A DNA stretch of 64,000 nucleotides from Pseudoalteromonas carrageenovora IAM 12662 (GTDB lineage: Bacteria > Pseudomonadota > Gammaproteobacteria > Enterobacterales > Alteromonadaceae): NCBI RefSeq assembly GCF_900239935.1, contig NZ_LT965928.1, positions 3,367,520 to 3,431,519 of the forward strand, given 5' to 3'. The position numbers and the translations under genes were made by a program. Under the pieces are notes generated by a model that did no database searches, was not told the DNA's origin, and worked only from the letters and a program-made list of their open reading frames with translations. Every line of letters begins with the position of its first letter. Position 1 is the first letter of the stretch. This document shows positions 38,170-47,719 of the stretch, piece by piece.

Positions 38170-39984
38170 TTAATACACGTCTTTCTGATAGCGGTTAGCG
38201 CTACGTAAGTCTTTTAAATATTGCTCTGCGTCTTCATTGCTCTTGCCTGTGTTTTCTTTAACAATATCAACAAGTGCATTGTGTACATCTTTTGCCATGC
38301 GGTTTGCATCGCCACAAATATATAAGTGCGCACCCGCTTCTAGCCATTCAAATACGTCTTTGCTGTTACTGCGTAATTTGTCTTGTACATATACTTTTTC
38401 TGCTTGGTCACGGCTAAATGCAACATCTACTTTATTAAGTAAACCTGACTTTAAATAACCTTGAATTTCTACTTGGTATAAAAAGTCTTGAGTAAAGTGT
38501 GGGTTACCAAAAAACAGCCAGTTTTTACCTTGTGCTTCACGCGAGTCACGCTCTTGTAAAAATGCGCGGAATGGCGCAATACCGGTGCCAGGGCCAACCA
38601 TAATCACTGGTGTATTGTCGTCTGTTGGTAAACGGAAGTTATCATTATGTTCGCTAAATACTTTAACTTTACAGCCTTCTTCAGCACGACGAGTTAAGTA
38701 ACCAGAACAGCCGCCTAAGTGCTCGCTATCAAATGCATCAAACTGCACTAAACCTAGTGTTAAATGTACTTCGTCTTCAACCTCACTTTGACTAGAGGCA
38801 ATCGAATATAAACGAGCTTGTAATTTACGTAAGCAATCTACTAGCGTTTGCGCATCAAGCTTTGCTGGGTTTTGACGAATGACATCATATATTTGGCGAG
38901 GCTCAATGTATGCTCGCATTGCAGCTTTATCTTCAACTAGCTTAAGTAACTCTGGCGTGCCCGTAGCAATTGCGTATTTTTCTACAAATCCTGGGTATGA
39001 CTGAGTTAGCTCTAGCTTCTCAATTAAGGCGTTACGTACGCTTAGCTCTTCTTCGCCTACTTTTACAATGCTTGTTGCATCTATTTGAGTAAGTGTAAGT
39101 ACTTCATCAACTAATACATCGTCATTTAAAAAGTACACACCTAATGAATCACCTGGTGTGTAGGTAATATCAGAACCTTCAAGCGAAATTTCAACATGGC
39201 GTACGTCTTTAGTAGAATCGCGGCCAGTAATTTTTTGAACTGTTAAAAGCTCTGCTTCAAACGGATTCTGCTTGGTGTATTGGCTTGCTGCAGCCGTTGG
39301 CGCACCAAACGGCATTGACACAACTTGGCCGCCCGCCGCATCTTGCTGCGCTTTTAAATCTGGCTCAAAAGCGTCTATTGCGCCTGCAATCCACGCTGCA
39401 GCTTCATCATCGTAATCTACGTCTAAATCAGCACGTTGATAGATAGTTTGCGCACCTAGTTTATTTAAGCGTTCTTCAAAATCTTTGGCTGTTTGGCAGA
39501 AAAACTCATAGCTAGAATCACCCAAACCTATAACAGCTACTTTTACATCATCTAATTTAGGTGCTTTTTTAGTGGCTAAAAATTCATGTAATGTTTCTGC
39601 ATCTTCTGGCGGCTCGCCCTCACCGTATGTAGATACAACGATGGTTAAAAACTTTTCTTTTTTCAGGGCTGTTGGTTTGTAATCCGACATACTTACTAAC
39701 TTAACAGCAAGTCCACGCGACTCGGCTTGCTCTTTTAGCTTAGTTGCTACGCCTTTTGCGTTACCTGTTTGAGAACCATATAAAATAGTTAACGGTGCAG
39801 CATCGCCTGCAGCAGGTGTATTTGCAACTGGGCCACCTAATGCAGCCGAGTTAGCATTAGCGGCTAAGTAACCACTTACCCACGCTTGTTGAATTGGATT
39901 AAGTTCAGCCACTAAGCCTTGCAGCTTCTGTACTTGCTCTTGCGTTAGCGGGCTTGCCGCAGCGTTTAGTTGACCTAACAACAT
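38170..39984 (-). CDS. cysJ: sulfite reductase (NADPH) flavoprotein alpha component
   Basis: CysJ passes electrons from NADPH through FAD and FMN to CysI. An N-terminal flavodoxin domain (ILYGSQTGNAKG, VSTYGEGEPPEDA, GLGDSSYEFFC) is followed by the FAD-binding domain (ARLYSIASSQ) and the NADPH domain (MVGPGTGIAPFRAFLQER, CGDANRMAKDV), ending NRYQKDVY as usual. I prefer the ATG at 39984, nine bases after GGGG, over the one 15 bases upstream. It is the first gene of cysJIH. Confidence 0.97.
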   Translation of the reverse strand: MLLGQLNAAASPLTQEQVQKLQGLVAELNPIQQAWVSGYLAANANSAALGGPVANTPAAGDAAPLTILYGSQTGNAKGVATKLKEQAESRGLAVKLVSMSDYKPTALKKEKFLTIVVSTYGEGEPPEDAETLHEFLATKKAPKLDDVKVAVIGLGDSSYEFFCQTAKDFEERLNKLGAQTIYQRADLDVDYDDEAAAWIAGAIDAFEPDLKAQQDAAGGQVVSMPFGAPTAAASQYTKQNPFEAELLTVQKITGRDSTKDVRHVEISLEGSDITYTPGDSLGVYFLNDDVLVDEVLTLTQIDATSIVKVGEEELSVRNALIEKLELTQSYPGFVEKYAIATGTPELLKLVEDKAAMRAYIEPRQIYDVIRQNPAKLDAQTLVDCLRKLQARLYSIASSQSEVEDEVHLTLGLVQFDAFDSEHLGGCSGYLTRRAEEGCKVKVFSEHNDNFRLPTDDNTPVIMVGPGTGIAPFRAFLQERDSREAQGKNWLFFGNPHFTQDFLYQVEIQGYLKSGLLNKVDVAFSRDQAEKVYVQDKLRSNSKDVFEWLEAGAHLYICGDANRMAKDVHNALVDIVKENTGKSNEDAEQYLKDLRSANRYQKDVY

Positions 39985-40289
39985 GAATCTATTCCCCATA
40001 ACCCTGAAAAATTAAACACAATGCAATTTAAGCATTGTTGAAAATGAGTTTCCCTCTTGCAGAGCGTCTCTGTTGAGGTTTTCTAAGTCTGAAGGATAAC
40101 GGGCTATGCGTTTATAAAAAAAGAATAGAATCTGCTTTGTTATTCCATTTAGTTATTAATTTATATAAAGACCTTCAAAAACAGCTTAAAGGCTTATTAT
40201 TGCTATTTCATTAAGTTTAAATTTAACAATTTTGTAACCAAGCGCCGTTAGTGTATGTTATTTATTCAACTATAAAAATAGGAACAACC

Positions 40290-41915
40290 ATGTTACACGG
40301 GAAATATAAAACTAAATTATTAGGCAGCGCTATATTATTAGCAGCCCTACCCACTATGGCTAACGTAGCCAATGGTGACTTTGAACAATGGACTGGCAAT
40401 ACACCTAGCTCTTGGACCACCATTGATAGCGGAATCAGCTTAACGCACTCAACCAGTACAGTTAAAAGCGGTAGTAGCGCCGCAGCTATAAATGTAACGA
40501 CAGCTTCGCAAAGCAATACCGATCTACTACAACAAATAAGCGTTGAAGCAGGTAAAACATATGAATTTTCTGTGGATGTTTACCACACCGAAGGTAAAGT
40601 TAAAGCACGCTTGTATATAGATGGTTATCAAGGCTATTCAAACCAAGCACAAACTAATCAATGGCAAACTATAAGCCATAGCTATACGCCAAGCAGTAAT
40701 AAAATAATTAATGTAGGGCTTCGCTTTTATGATGTAAGCGGCTTTGATGGTAGTGAAACCGTTTATATCGACAACTTTTTACCTAATACCGATGGCGGCT
40801 CCGCAACTAGTTGCAACGACAATAGCCTCACTTTAACGTTGAATACAGATAACTACGGTAGCGAAACCAGCTGGGCGGTTAATAATGACCAAGGTAGCAG
40901 CGTTGCTAATGGCAGTGGTTATGCATCAAACACCCAATACAATGAACAACTGTGCTTAACTGATGGCGCATATACACTTGTTGTAAGTGACAGCTACGGA
41001 GACGGCATGTGTTGTAATGTTGGCAATGGTAGCTATACGCTTACTCAAGGCTCTACAGAGCTTGCAAATGGTGCAAGCTTTAACAGTACCGACAGCACTT
41101 CATTTACTTTAGGCGGTGGCTCCGGTGATGGCGATGGAACAAACCCAACGCCTACGGGATACTATGTTACAACTCAAGGGCTATCCGGTTATGCTTTAAA
41201 AACTGAGCTTTACAACATTATCAACAACCACAGCTCGCAAGGTTACTCTGCTATTTGGAATTTTTACGATTCATCAGCACGCGATAAATACTTTGAAAAC
41301 GATAACAGCATTTTAGATATGTACAGTGAAAAGACTAACGGCAGCGATAGTTACACATACACTGCTGTAAGCGATCAGTGTGGTAATTATAGTGGAGAAG
41401 GTAATTGCTATAACCGTGAGCATTCGTTCCCTAAAAGCTGGTTTGGCGGCACAAATGAGCCAATGAATTCAGACGTGCACCACATTTACGCAACTGACGG
41501 TTATGTAAACTCAAAACGTAGTAACTATCCATTTGGTGAAGTAGCTAGTGCATCATTTACATCAACTAACGGTAGCAAGGTAGGCACAGCAACAAGTTCA
41601 TTAAACTACTCTGGTACTGTATTTGAGCCAATAGATGAGTTTAAGGGTGACTTTGCGCGTGCTTATTTTTATATGGCTACGCGCTACGAGAACGTAATAG
41701 GTTCGTGGCAAAATAACACAACGGCAAGTAATGCAGTACTTAATGGTACAAGCAATCAAGTATTCGAGAGTTGGGTTGTAACCATGCTGCTTAATTGGCA
41801 TAACGCAGACCCTGTTAGCCAAATGGAGCTTGACCGCAACCAAGCCGTTTATGAGTTTCAAGGGAATCGTAACCCGTATATCGACCACCCTGAATTTGTA
41901 GACATGATTTGGTAG
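40290..41915 (+). CDS. secreted modular endonuclease I family nuclease
   Basis: The ATG at 40290 is six bases after AGGA and opens a signal peptide (cleavage near PTMANVANG). Next come a jelly-roll carbohydrate-binding-like domain (about 27-160, NGDFEQWTGNTPSSW), a calcium-site-like domain (about 175-280, VVSDSYGDGMCCNVGNG), a Gly/Asp linker, and the endonuclease I domain (about 295-540). The catalytic ββα-metal motif is YNREHSFPKSWFGG with DVHHIYATDGYVN. The protein probably degrades extracellular DNA for nutrients. The paired cysteines in secreted modules fit an extracellular role. Confidence 0.9.
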   Translation: MLHGKYKTKLLGSAILLAALPTMANVANGDFEQWTGNTPSSWTTIDSGISLTHSTSTVKSGSSAAAINVTTASQSNTDLLQQISVEAGKTYEFSVDVYHTEGKVKARLYIDGYQGYSNQAQTNQWQTISHSYTPSSNKIINVGLRFYDVSGFDGSETVYIDNFLPNTDGGSATSCNDNSLTLTLNTDNYGSETSWAVNNDQGSSVANGSGYASNTQYNEQLCLTDGAYTLVVSDSYGDGMCCNVGNGSYTLTQGSTELANGASFNSTDSTSFTLGGGSGDGDGTNPTPTGYYVTTQGLSGYALKTELYNIINNHSSQGYSAIWNFYDSSARDKYFENDNSILDMYSEKTNGSDSYTYTAVSDQCGNYSGEGNCYNREHSFPKSWFGGTNEPMNSDVHHIYATDGYVNSKRSNYPFGEVASASFTSTNGSKVGTATSSLNYSGTVFEPIDEFKGDFARAYFYMATRYENVIGSWQNNTTASNAVLNGTSNQVFESWVVTMLLNWHNADPVSQMELDRNQAVYEFQGNRNPYIDHPEFVDMIW

Positions 41916-41939
41916 TAAATAGTTTATAAGGTTTTAGCC

Positions 41940-42542
41940 TCAGCACTGACTGGGGCTTTTTAATACCTGTACTTTTTGCTCAGCAATAAGTGACTCCACA
42001 TACAGCTTTTCTAGATTCCAGGGGTGGCGTTTCCACCCCTTAAAACCAAAGCCGGTAATATACACTTGTGCTTGTTGCTTTAAAAAGTACTCAATAGCTA
42101 ACACCCCAGAGCTTGGCGCTTTTGGTTTAAAAGCGGGTTTGCCAAAAATATGCAAATGTTTTAAAAAAGCATTTTTTTCGCGCTGAGGAATTCGCTCTAC
42201 ATTTGCATATTCACTATATTTGAGCGTTATTTTATTACCATGATCAATACAGCCCTTACGCTGAATTAGCTTGTAAAAGGTTTGAGTAAATAAATTAGGT
42301 TTAGGGTCGGTGATCATGACATTTTGCAGCCGCTTTATATCTATAGCTGGAAATGCCGTGGTAAATTTTAAACCTTGCTTACCCCTACCGACTAACCATA
42401 AATCAGTACATTTAAGACCTAAGTGTTCTGGCATGTTTGCACACATATTAAAACGCACCACTCTATCAAAGCTGTTTATCGATTTACTGATATCGTCTTC
42501 TACAGGGCCATTACCTATAATTAAAACTAACTGCTTGGTCAT
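41940..42542 (-). CDS. GT29 (sialyltransferase)-like protein
   Basis: The 200-residue protein has motifs resembling the sialyl motifs of glycosyltransferase family 29: IIGNGPVEDD with DRVVRFNMC (L-like) and KAPSSGVLAIEYFL with ITGFGFKGWKRHPWNLEK (S/VS-like). The ATG at 42542 follows GGAAAG. There is no signal peptide or membrane anchor, so it would act in the cytoplasm. No sialic acid synthesis genes or other glycosyltransferases are nearby, so donor and acceptor are unknown. Confidence 0.65.
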   Translation of the reverse strand: MTKQLVLIIGNGPVEDDISKSINSFDRVVRFNMCANMPEHLGLKCTDLWLVGRGKQGLKFTTAFPAIDIKRLQNVMITDPKPNLFTQTFYKLIQRKGCIDHGNKITLKYSEYANVERIPQREKNAFLKHLHIFGKPAFKPKAPSSGVLAIEYFLKQQAQVYITGFGFKGWKRHPWNLEKLYVESLIAEQKVQVLKSPSQC

Positions 42543-42661
42543 GCTACTTTCCATGTATATTTATTGGAGCATACTAGCGCGCATATTTGTATTTTCCAAA
42601 TAAGTAATATGAAACTTTTATTGTAGCAAACGAGCCTCAAACTCAACGTAAGTATGCTTAT

Positions 42662-43141
42662 CTACCAACTATTATTACTTAGTGCCTGCTGTCCTAACTC
42701 TAACGACTCGTAGCGTTTACCTGTAATTTTAATAAGCCAAACCTTATCTGTAAAAGTTCGGCTTAAATAGACTGTTTGACCGTTTGGGATCTGCGGCATA
42801 AAAGAAGAGATAGATTGCCACTTCCCATCAACTTGCTCTTTAAGTTTCATACTGGCATTAAAGTAGCTGCCATCTTTATTTGGTTTTACCTCTAGCGCTG
42901 TTAGCTTCTTCTCATCACCAATTTCTATCAGCGCACTTTTGTCTAACAAAGTAAGTAACTGGGGTTGATGGATAGGACTCAAGCTTTTTAGGGTTTCTTC
43001 AATTTTACTATCAACGGTAACTTGGTTTTTAAGTTTATAAATACTGGCTTTAATTGCAAAAACAGGCTCAGCATAACTAGCATTCGTATAAAAAAATGCT
43101 CCTATAAACACTAAAATAGCGCAAGTATATTTGTTTAACAT
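42662..43141 (-). CDS. exported hypothetical protein, 159 residues
   Basis: A signal peptide ends near NASYAE and the mature protein of about 135 residues is probably beta-rich; I recognise no domain. The central segment (LTALEVKPNKDGSYFNASMK) and the segment QTVYLSRTFTDKVWLIKITG are its most structured parts. It is divergent from the XRE regulator at 43322 and shares its control region, so it is a likely target of that regulator. Confidence 0.72.
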   Translation of the reverse strand: MLNKYTCAILVFIGAFFYTNASYAEPVFAIKASIYKLKNQVTVDSKIEETLKSLSPIHQPQLLTLLDKSALIEIGDEKKLTALEVKPNKDGSYFNASMKLKEQVDGKWQSISSFMPQIPNGQTVYLSRTFTDKVWLIKITGKRYESLELGQQALSNNSW

Positions 43142-43208
43142 TTTATAGCTCCTTAGTAGCGTTAGGGTTGAGCATAACTGAAATTGCGCTATTTAATATA
43201 TAAGCTAC

Positions 43209-43250
43209 TAATATTCATAATATTCTTTGTATTAATAGGTATGAATATTA
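43209..43250. promoter_or_regulatory. inverted repeat, candidate operator of the XRE regulator
   Basis: TAATATTCATA at 43209-43219 and TATGAATATTA at 43240-43250 are perfect 11-base inverted copies, with centres 31 bases apart, about three helical turns. It lies between two divergent genes, so it may control both. Confidence 0.6.
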
Positions 43251-43321
43251 ATTATTAGGGTATTTATAAATACAATTTTTAGCGATAATAAAATTGTTTA
43301 CTAATAATAAGAGCAAGGTTT

Positions 43322-43855
43322 ATGCAAGCGTTGGGAATGGAGTTAAAGCGCCTAAGATCAGATAAAAAATGGACTCAAGCTTTTGCTGCACGCGAAATTG
43401 GAATTCAACAATCATATCTATCAAAACTTGAAAATGGGCAGTTCATACCATCTCCCGAAGTACTTGAAAAATTAAGTAGCTGTTATGGCATTAGCTTTAA
43501 TGAATATTTACCGGCTTCTCCCATAAAGGCAGCACAAACTCCTAAGTTAGCGATAGTGTGTACTTTGATGTTAATTTTGGCTATTACCGTTTGGCTTTGT
43601 GCCCACTACGAGATTTTTTATCCAGAAACCTACTTTACCTATCAGGCAAAACTAGATGATTTTTTAGCGTTTAATGTAAGTCAGCAATATCAAGGTGAGC
43701 GGTTTATTGAAGGAGATGTTACCTACCAAATTGTAGGCGAAAGGCAAGTAAGTCGAATCGAGAACCGCATCCTAGTTGTAGCCTCTGTAGTGTGCATATT
43801 AATATCTATTGTTACCGCCCTATTTACACAAAGGCATAGGTTTATTAATTTATAA
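43322..43855 (+). CDS. XRE-family regulator with two C-terminal membrane segments
   Basis: The N-terminus (about residues 4-60) is an XRE-type HTH (LKRLRSDKKWTQAFAAREIG, IQQSYLSKLENGQFIPS). Two hydrophobic segments follow at about 76-92 and 149-168, separated by about 55 residues that would lie in the periplasm. This makes it a membrane-bound one-component regulator, able to sense a periplasmic signal and act on DNA near the membrane. It is divergent from the exported protein at 42662. The signal is unknown. Confidence 0.8.
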   Translation: MQALGMELKRLRSDKKWTQAFAAREIGIQQSYLSKLENGQFIPSPEVLEKLSSCYGISFNEYLPASPIKAAQTPKLAIVCTLMLILAITVWLCAHYEIFYPETYFTYQAKLDDFLAFNVSQQYQGERFIEGDVTYQIVGERQVSRIENRILVVASVVCILISIVTALFTQRHRFINL

Positions 43856-43932
43856 ACCCCTTATTTTTATTTAATTGTTCTCAGCAATTGATCCTGCATT
43901 GCTCTACCTTCAGCATCCACGCAGTCGTATAT

Positions 43933-44014
43933 CAGAAATTTTTAGCGCAGTTAGCGTCAAATTTAATCCCTCAAATAGATTTAGTACTATTGCGGGTTGG
44001 TATTACCTACTCTT
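43933..44014. repeat. partial copy of the 161-bp palindromic repeat
   Basis: This stretch aligns with the right half of the repeat at 44074-44234: AAATTTTTAGCG, TCAAATTTAATCC and GGGTTGGTATTAC match in the same order. It lacks the left terminus, so it is a degraded or truncated copy. Confidence 0.65.
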
Positions 44015-44073
44015 ACATATTCGTGGCGCTCTTTCTCCTCGGGACTTCTAGACTCACCAAGTTACGGCGCTTT

Positions 44074-44234
44074 ATACCAATCTGCTTATATATGAGGTCT
44101 ATTTAACGTTAAGAAAATTACGCTAGAACTAGGCAAAAATTTTTGTATCTAGTTGTTCTAAATAAAAAATTTTTAACGACGTTATAGTGCAATTTAATTC
44201 GTTAAATTGATCAAAGATTTATGCAGGTTGGTAT
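44074..44234. repeat. 161-bp palindrome-ended repeat
   Basis: The ends ATACCAATCTGCTTATAT and, on the other strand, ATACCAACCTGCATAAAT match at 15 of 18 positions. Inside, AACTAGGCAAAAA and TTTTTG-CTAGTT form a second inverted repeat, so the unit can fold into a long hairpin. It encodes no protein and looks like a dispersed intergenic repeat. Confidence 0.7.
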
Positions 44235-44296
44235 TACTTCACTTAGAACAGCTGACAACTGAAAGCTTCACACCTACAGCTTTTTTAAACGCAAAC

Positions 44297-44326
44297 AAAA
44301 AGCCCCAGCTAATGCCGGGGCTTTTT
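44297..44326 (-). terminator. terminator of the S10 operon
   Basis: AAAAAGCCCC and GGGGCTTTTT form a ten-pair stem around a ten-base loop, after rpsQ. It indicates that transcription ends after rpsQ rather than running on into spc genes. Confidence 0.92.
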
Positions 44327-44349
44327 TACAAAACTAACTTAATTAAAAA

Positions 44350-44607
44350 TTAAGCTTGTTTTGGACTAGAAACAACGTCTACTAAAGTCCAAGATTTATT
44401 CTTAGAAATTGGTGCACATTCACGGATAGTAACTACGTCACCCGCTTTTGCTGTGTTGTTTTCGTCATGTACGTGTAGCTTAGTTGTACGTTTAATGAAT
44501 TTCCCATAGATTGGGTGCTTCACGTAACGTGCGATAGCGATAGTGAAAGATTTTTCCATCTTGTCGCTTACTACACGGCCTTGAAGAGTACGAATTTTAT
44601 CGCTCAT
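44350..44607 (-). CDS. rpsQ: 30S ribosomal protein S17
   Basis: S17 binds 16S rRNA early in 30S assembly. The 85-residue OB-fold shows the family sequence [18 protein letters not shown] and [18 protein letters not shown]. It starts one base within the rpmC stop codon and is the last gene of the S10 operon in this window; a terminator follows. Confidence 0.98.
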   Translation of the reverse strand: MSDKIRTLQGRVVSDKMEKSFTIAIARYVKHPIYGKFIKRTTKLHVHDENNTAKAGDVVTIRECAPISKNKSWTLVDVVSSPKQA

Positions 44608-44798
44608 TATTGACCTGCCTTCTGGTTAATAATTGTTTTTACACGCGCGATATCGCGACGTACTGTTCTTAGCGTGTGTGTCTGAGCTAACTGACCAGTG
44701 CTTGCTTGCATGCGCATATTAAATTGCTCACGAAGAAGTCCTAGAAGTTCAGCATTAAGCTCTTCTACGCTTTTATCTTTTAGTTCGCTTGCTTTCAT
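44607..44798 (-). CDS. rpmC: 50S ribosomal protein L29
   Basis: L29 sits near the polypeptide exit tunnel. The 63-residue helical hairpin begins [21 protein letters not shown] start at the ATG at 44798, which shares a base with the rplP stop (TGATG); the GTG just before it is not supported by the family. Confidence 0.98.
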   Translation of the reverse strand: MKASELKDKSVEELNAELLGLLREQFNMRMQASTGQLAQTHTLRTVRRDIARVKTIINQKAGQ

Positions 44799-45211
44799 CA
44801 CATTACCGTCCGAGTTACGAAAGTTGTTTTGAATGGCAGTTTACGAGCTGCAAGGTCAAACGCTTCACGAGCAAGCTCTTCTGAAACACCTTCCATTTCG
44901 TAAAGTACTTTACCAGGCTGAATTTCAGCAACCCAATATTCAACAGAACCTTTACCTTTACCCATACGAACTTCAAGAGGTTTTTCTGTGATCGGCTTGT
45001 CAGGGAAGACACGGATCCAGATTTTACCTTGACGTTTCACGTGACGCGTCATAGCACGACGAGCTGCTTCGATTTGACGAGCAGTCATGCGGCCACGACC
45101 AGTAGCTTTCAAACCGAAAGTACCGAAGCTTACTTTGTTACCGTTTTGCGCTAAACCGCGGTTGCGGCCTTTGTGCATTTTACGGAATTTTGTACGTTTT
45201 GGCTGTAACAT
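44798..45211 (-). CDS. rplP: 50S ribosomal protein L16
   Basis: L16 helps position the A-site tRNA. The 137 residues begin [19 protein letters not shown] and contain the standard [20 protein letters not shown] block. The arginine that is hydroxylated in some bacteria (within the [10 protein letters not shown] region) lies in a normal context. Confidence 0.98.
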   Translation of the reverse strand: MLQPKRTKFRKMHKGRNRGLAQNGNKVSFGTFGLKATGRGRMTARQIEAARRAMTRHVKRQGKIWIRVFPDKPITEKPLEVRMGKGKGSVEYWVAEIQPGKVLYEMEGVSEELAREAFDLAARKLPFKTTFVTRTVM

Positions 45212-45223
45212 TACTCGCTACCT

Positions 45224-45925
45224 CTACTTAGCACTTTTCTTGGCTTTCTTTGGTGCGCGTTTAGCTGGCTTCTCTTGCTCTTGTACTAGTGGTAAACCAC
45301 CAATAACTTCGCCTTTGAAGATCCAAACTTTAACACCAATGATACCATAAGTGGTTAAGGCTTCAGAAGTTGCGTAGTCGATATCAGCACGAAGAGTATG
45401 TAGAGGTACACGACCTTCACGATACCATTCTGAACGTGCGATTTCTGCGCCGCCAAGACGACCGCTAACTTCAACTTTGATCCCTTTAGAACCGATGCGC
45501 ATTGCATTTTGTACCGAACGCTTCATAGCGCGACGGAACATAACACGACGCTCTAGTTGAGAGGCAATACCGTCTGCTACTAGTTGTGCATCAAGTTCTG
45601 GTTTACGTACTTCAGAAATATTAATCTGAGCAGGTACACCAGCAATCTTAGTTACCGCTTGACGTAATTTTTCTACGTCTTCGCCTTTTTTACCGATAAC
45701 AACACCCGGACGAGCCGTATGAATTGTTACACGGATAGATTTAGCTGGGCGCTCAATAACGATTTTAGACACAGAAGCCGCTTTTAATTCCTTAGTAAGG
45801 AATTTACGTACTTTGTGATCGCCAAAAAGCTGATCAGAGAAATCTTTTGAACTCGCGTACCAGGTAGAAACCCAAGGTTTAGATATACCTAGGCGAATAC
45901 CAGTAGGATGAACTTTTTGTCCCAT
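45224..45925 (-). CDS. rpsC: 30S ribosomal protein S3
   Basis: S3 lines the mRNA entry channel. It starts [18 protein letters not shown], has the KH domain motif [14 protein letters not shown] (about 75-88), and ends with a basic tail ([12 protein letters not shown]). The length of 233 residues is normal. Confidence 0.98.
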   Translation of the reverse strand: MGQKVHPTGIRLGISKPWVSTWYASSKDFSDQLFGDHKVRKFLTKELKAASVSKIVIERPAKSIRVTIHTARPGVVIGKKGEDVEKLRQAVTKIAGVPAQINISEVRKPELDAQLVADGIASQLERRVMFRRAMKRSVQNAMRIGSKGIKVEVSGRLGGAEIARSEWYREGRVPLHTLRADIDYATSEALTTYGIIGVKVWIFKGEVIGGLPLVQEQEKPAKRAPKKAKKSAK

Positions 45926-45936
45926 TACTTATACTC

Positions 45937-46269
45937 CTAGCTATCTGAAACCACAACAGTGATGTGGCTTGTACGCTTAAGGATGCGGTCTGCGCGTCCT
46001 TTAGCACGTGGCATAATACGTTTCATTGTTGGACCATCGTCCACAAAAATCGTAGTTACACGAAGCTCATCAATGTCAGCACCTTCGTTATGCTCTGCGT
46101 TAGCAATAGCAGACTCAAGTACTTTCTTAACTAATACAGCCGCTTTTTTAGGGCTGTACGCCAGGATTTCTAATGCGCGGTCTACAGGTAGTCCGCGAAT
46201 TTGGTCTGCAACTAGACGAGCTTTTTGCGCCGAACCAGAGGCGAATTTATGTTTAGCTAATGCTTGCAT
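45937..46269 (-). CDS. rplV: 50S ribosomal protein L22
   Basis: L22 lines the exit tunnel with its beta-hairpin loop ([20 protein letters not shown]). The 110 residues have standard length. Changes in this loop are known to give macrolide resistance; none is obvious here. Confidence 0.98.
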   Translation of the reverse strand: MQALAKHKFASGSAQKARLVADQIRGLPVDRALEILAYSPKKAAVLVKKVLESAIANAEHNEGADIDELRVTTIFVDDGPTMKRIMPRAKGRADRILKRTSHITVVVSDS

Positions 46270-46282
46270 TTATCTTCCCCTC

Positions 46283-46570
<288 letters not shown>

Positions 46571-46576
46571 TCAATA

Positions 46577-47401
46577 TTACTTAGTACGACGACGTACTAT
46601 AAATTTATCCGTACGCTTGTTCTTACGCGTCTTCGCACCCTTAGTCGGTTTACCCCATGGAGACACAGGATGACGACCACCAGATGTACGACCTTCACCA
46701 CCACCGTGTGGGTGATCAACCGGGTTCATGGCAACACCACGAACTGTCGGACGAATACCACGCCAGCGATTTGCACCTGCTTTACCAAGTGAACGAAGCA
46801 TATGCTCAGCATTGCCTACTTCACCTAGAGTCGCACGACAATCAGATTCAACTTTACGAACTTCGCCTGAACGAAGACGTAATGTTACATATTGACCATC
46901 ACGAGCAAGGATTTGAACGTATGCACCAGCAGAACGTGCGATTTGAGCACCTTTACCTGGTTTTAATTCTACGTTGTGAACAGTCGAACCTACAGGCATA
47001 TTGCGCATAGGTAATGCATTACCAGGTTTGATTGGTGCATCAACACCAGACTGGATTGCATCACCAGCTTTTAAGCCTTTAGGTGCGATAATGTAACGAC
47101 GCTCACCGTCTGCATATAATACAAGAGCGATGTTTGCGCTACGATTTGGATCATATTCTAAACGCTCAACAGTGGCTGGAATGCCATCTTTAGTACGTTT
47201 AAAATCGATTAAACGGTAATGCTGCTTATGACCACCACCGATATGACGAACCGTAATACGACCATTGTTATTACGACCACCTGATTTAGAGTTTTTCTCT
47301 AAAAGTGGTGCGTATGGCTTACCCTTATGTAAATCTGGGTTAACCACTTTAACTAGGTGACGACGGCCCGCAGAAGTAGGCTTACACTTTTGAAGTGCCA
47401 T
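46577..47401 (-). CDS. rplB: 50S ribosomal protein L2
   Basis: L2 is a core 23S rRNA-binding protein near the peptidyl transferase centre. The 274 residues include the conserved [19 protein letters not shown] loop with the essential histidine, and a basic C-terminus ([16 protein letters not shown]). Confidence 0.98.
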   Translation of the reverse strand: MALQKCKPTSAGRRHLVKVVNPDLHKGKPYAPLLEKNSKSGGRNNNGRITVRHIGGGHKQHYRLIDFKRTKDGIPATVERLEYDPNRSANIALVLYADGERRYIIAPKGLKAGDAIQSGVDAPIKPGNALPMRNMPVGSTVHNVELKPGKGAQIARSAGAYVQILARDGQYVTLRLRSGEVRKVESDCRATLGEVGNAEHMLRSLGKAGANRWRGIRPTVRGVAMNPVDHPHGGGEGRTSGGRHPVSPWGKPTKGAKTRKNKRTDKFIVRRRTK

Positions 47402-47416
47402 AATTCTATCCCCTTA

Positions 47417-47719
47417 TTACTCGGCGCCGCCGACAAAGTCTAGCTCGCTGCCTTCTTTAAGAGTAACGTAAGCTTTTTTCCAGTCGCTACGACGACCGAA
47501 ACGTGCGCCAGTACGTTTTGTTTTACCCTTAACGTTAAGTGTGCGAACACCCGTTACTTCTACTTCAAAAAGCTTCTCAACTGCCGCTTTAACTTCAGCT
47601 TTAGTTGCGTCATTTACTACTTTAAAAACAATCGTGTTGTTTTCTTCAGCAGCAATTGTGCTTTTTTCAGAGATATGTGGAGCAAGGATCACTTTTAAAA
47701 GACGTTCTTCACGGATCAT
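47417..47719 (-). CDS. rplW: 50S ribosomal protein L23
   Basis: L23 sits at the tunnel exit and docks trigger factor and SRP. The 100 residues begin [20 protein letters not shown]. Its start overlaps the end of rplD by four bases (ATGA), showing translational coupling. Confidence 0.98.
   Translation of the reverse strand: MIREERLLKVILAPHISEKSTIAAEENNTIVFKVVNDATKAEVKAAVEKLFEVEVTGVRTLNVKGKTKRTGARFGRRSDWKKAYVTLKEGSELDFVGGAE

Larger units (their letters stand above)
43856..44349. other. repeat-rich spacer between the XRE gene and rpsQ
   Basis: The 494-base spacer is largely made of the two repeat units listed here plus the terminator of the S10 operon. The reading frames in it are incidental. 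Confidence 0.7.

Noticed and set aside
40000..40289. CysB binding site upstream of cysJ
   Set aside because: CysB sites are too loosely defined for the AT-rich matches here to be meaningful.
43888..44106. 72-codon open frame
   Set aside because: It runs through two intergenic repeats and has no ribosome site or codon pattern of a gene.
46657..47010. 117-codon open frame opposite rplB
   Set aside because: It is antisense to a highly conserved ribosomal gene, and its unusual His/Gln-rich composition is that of a mirror frame.
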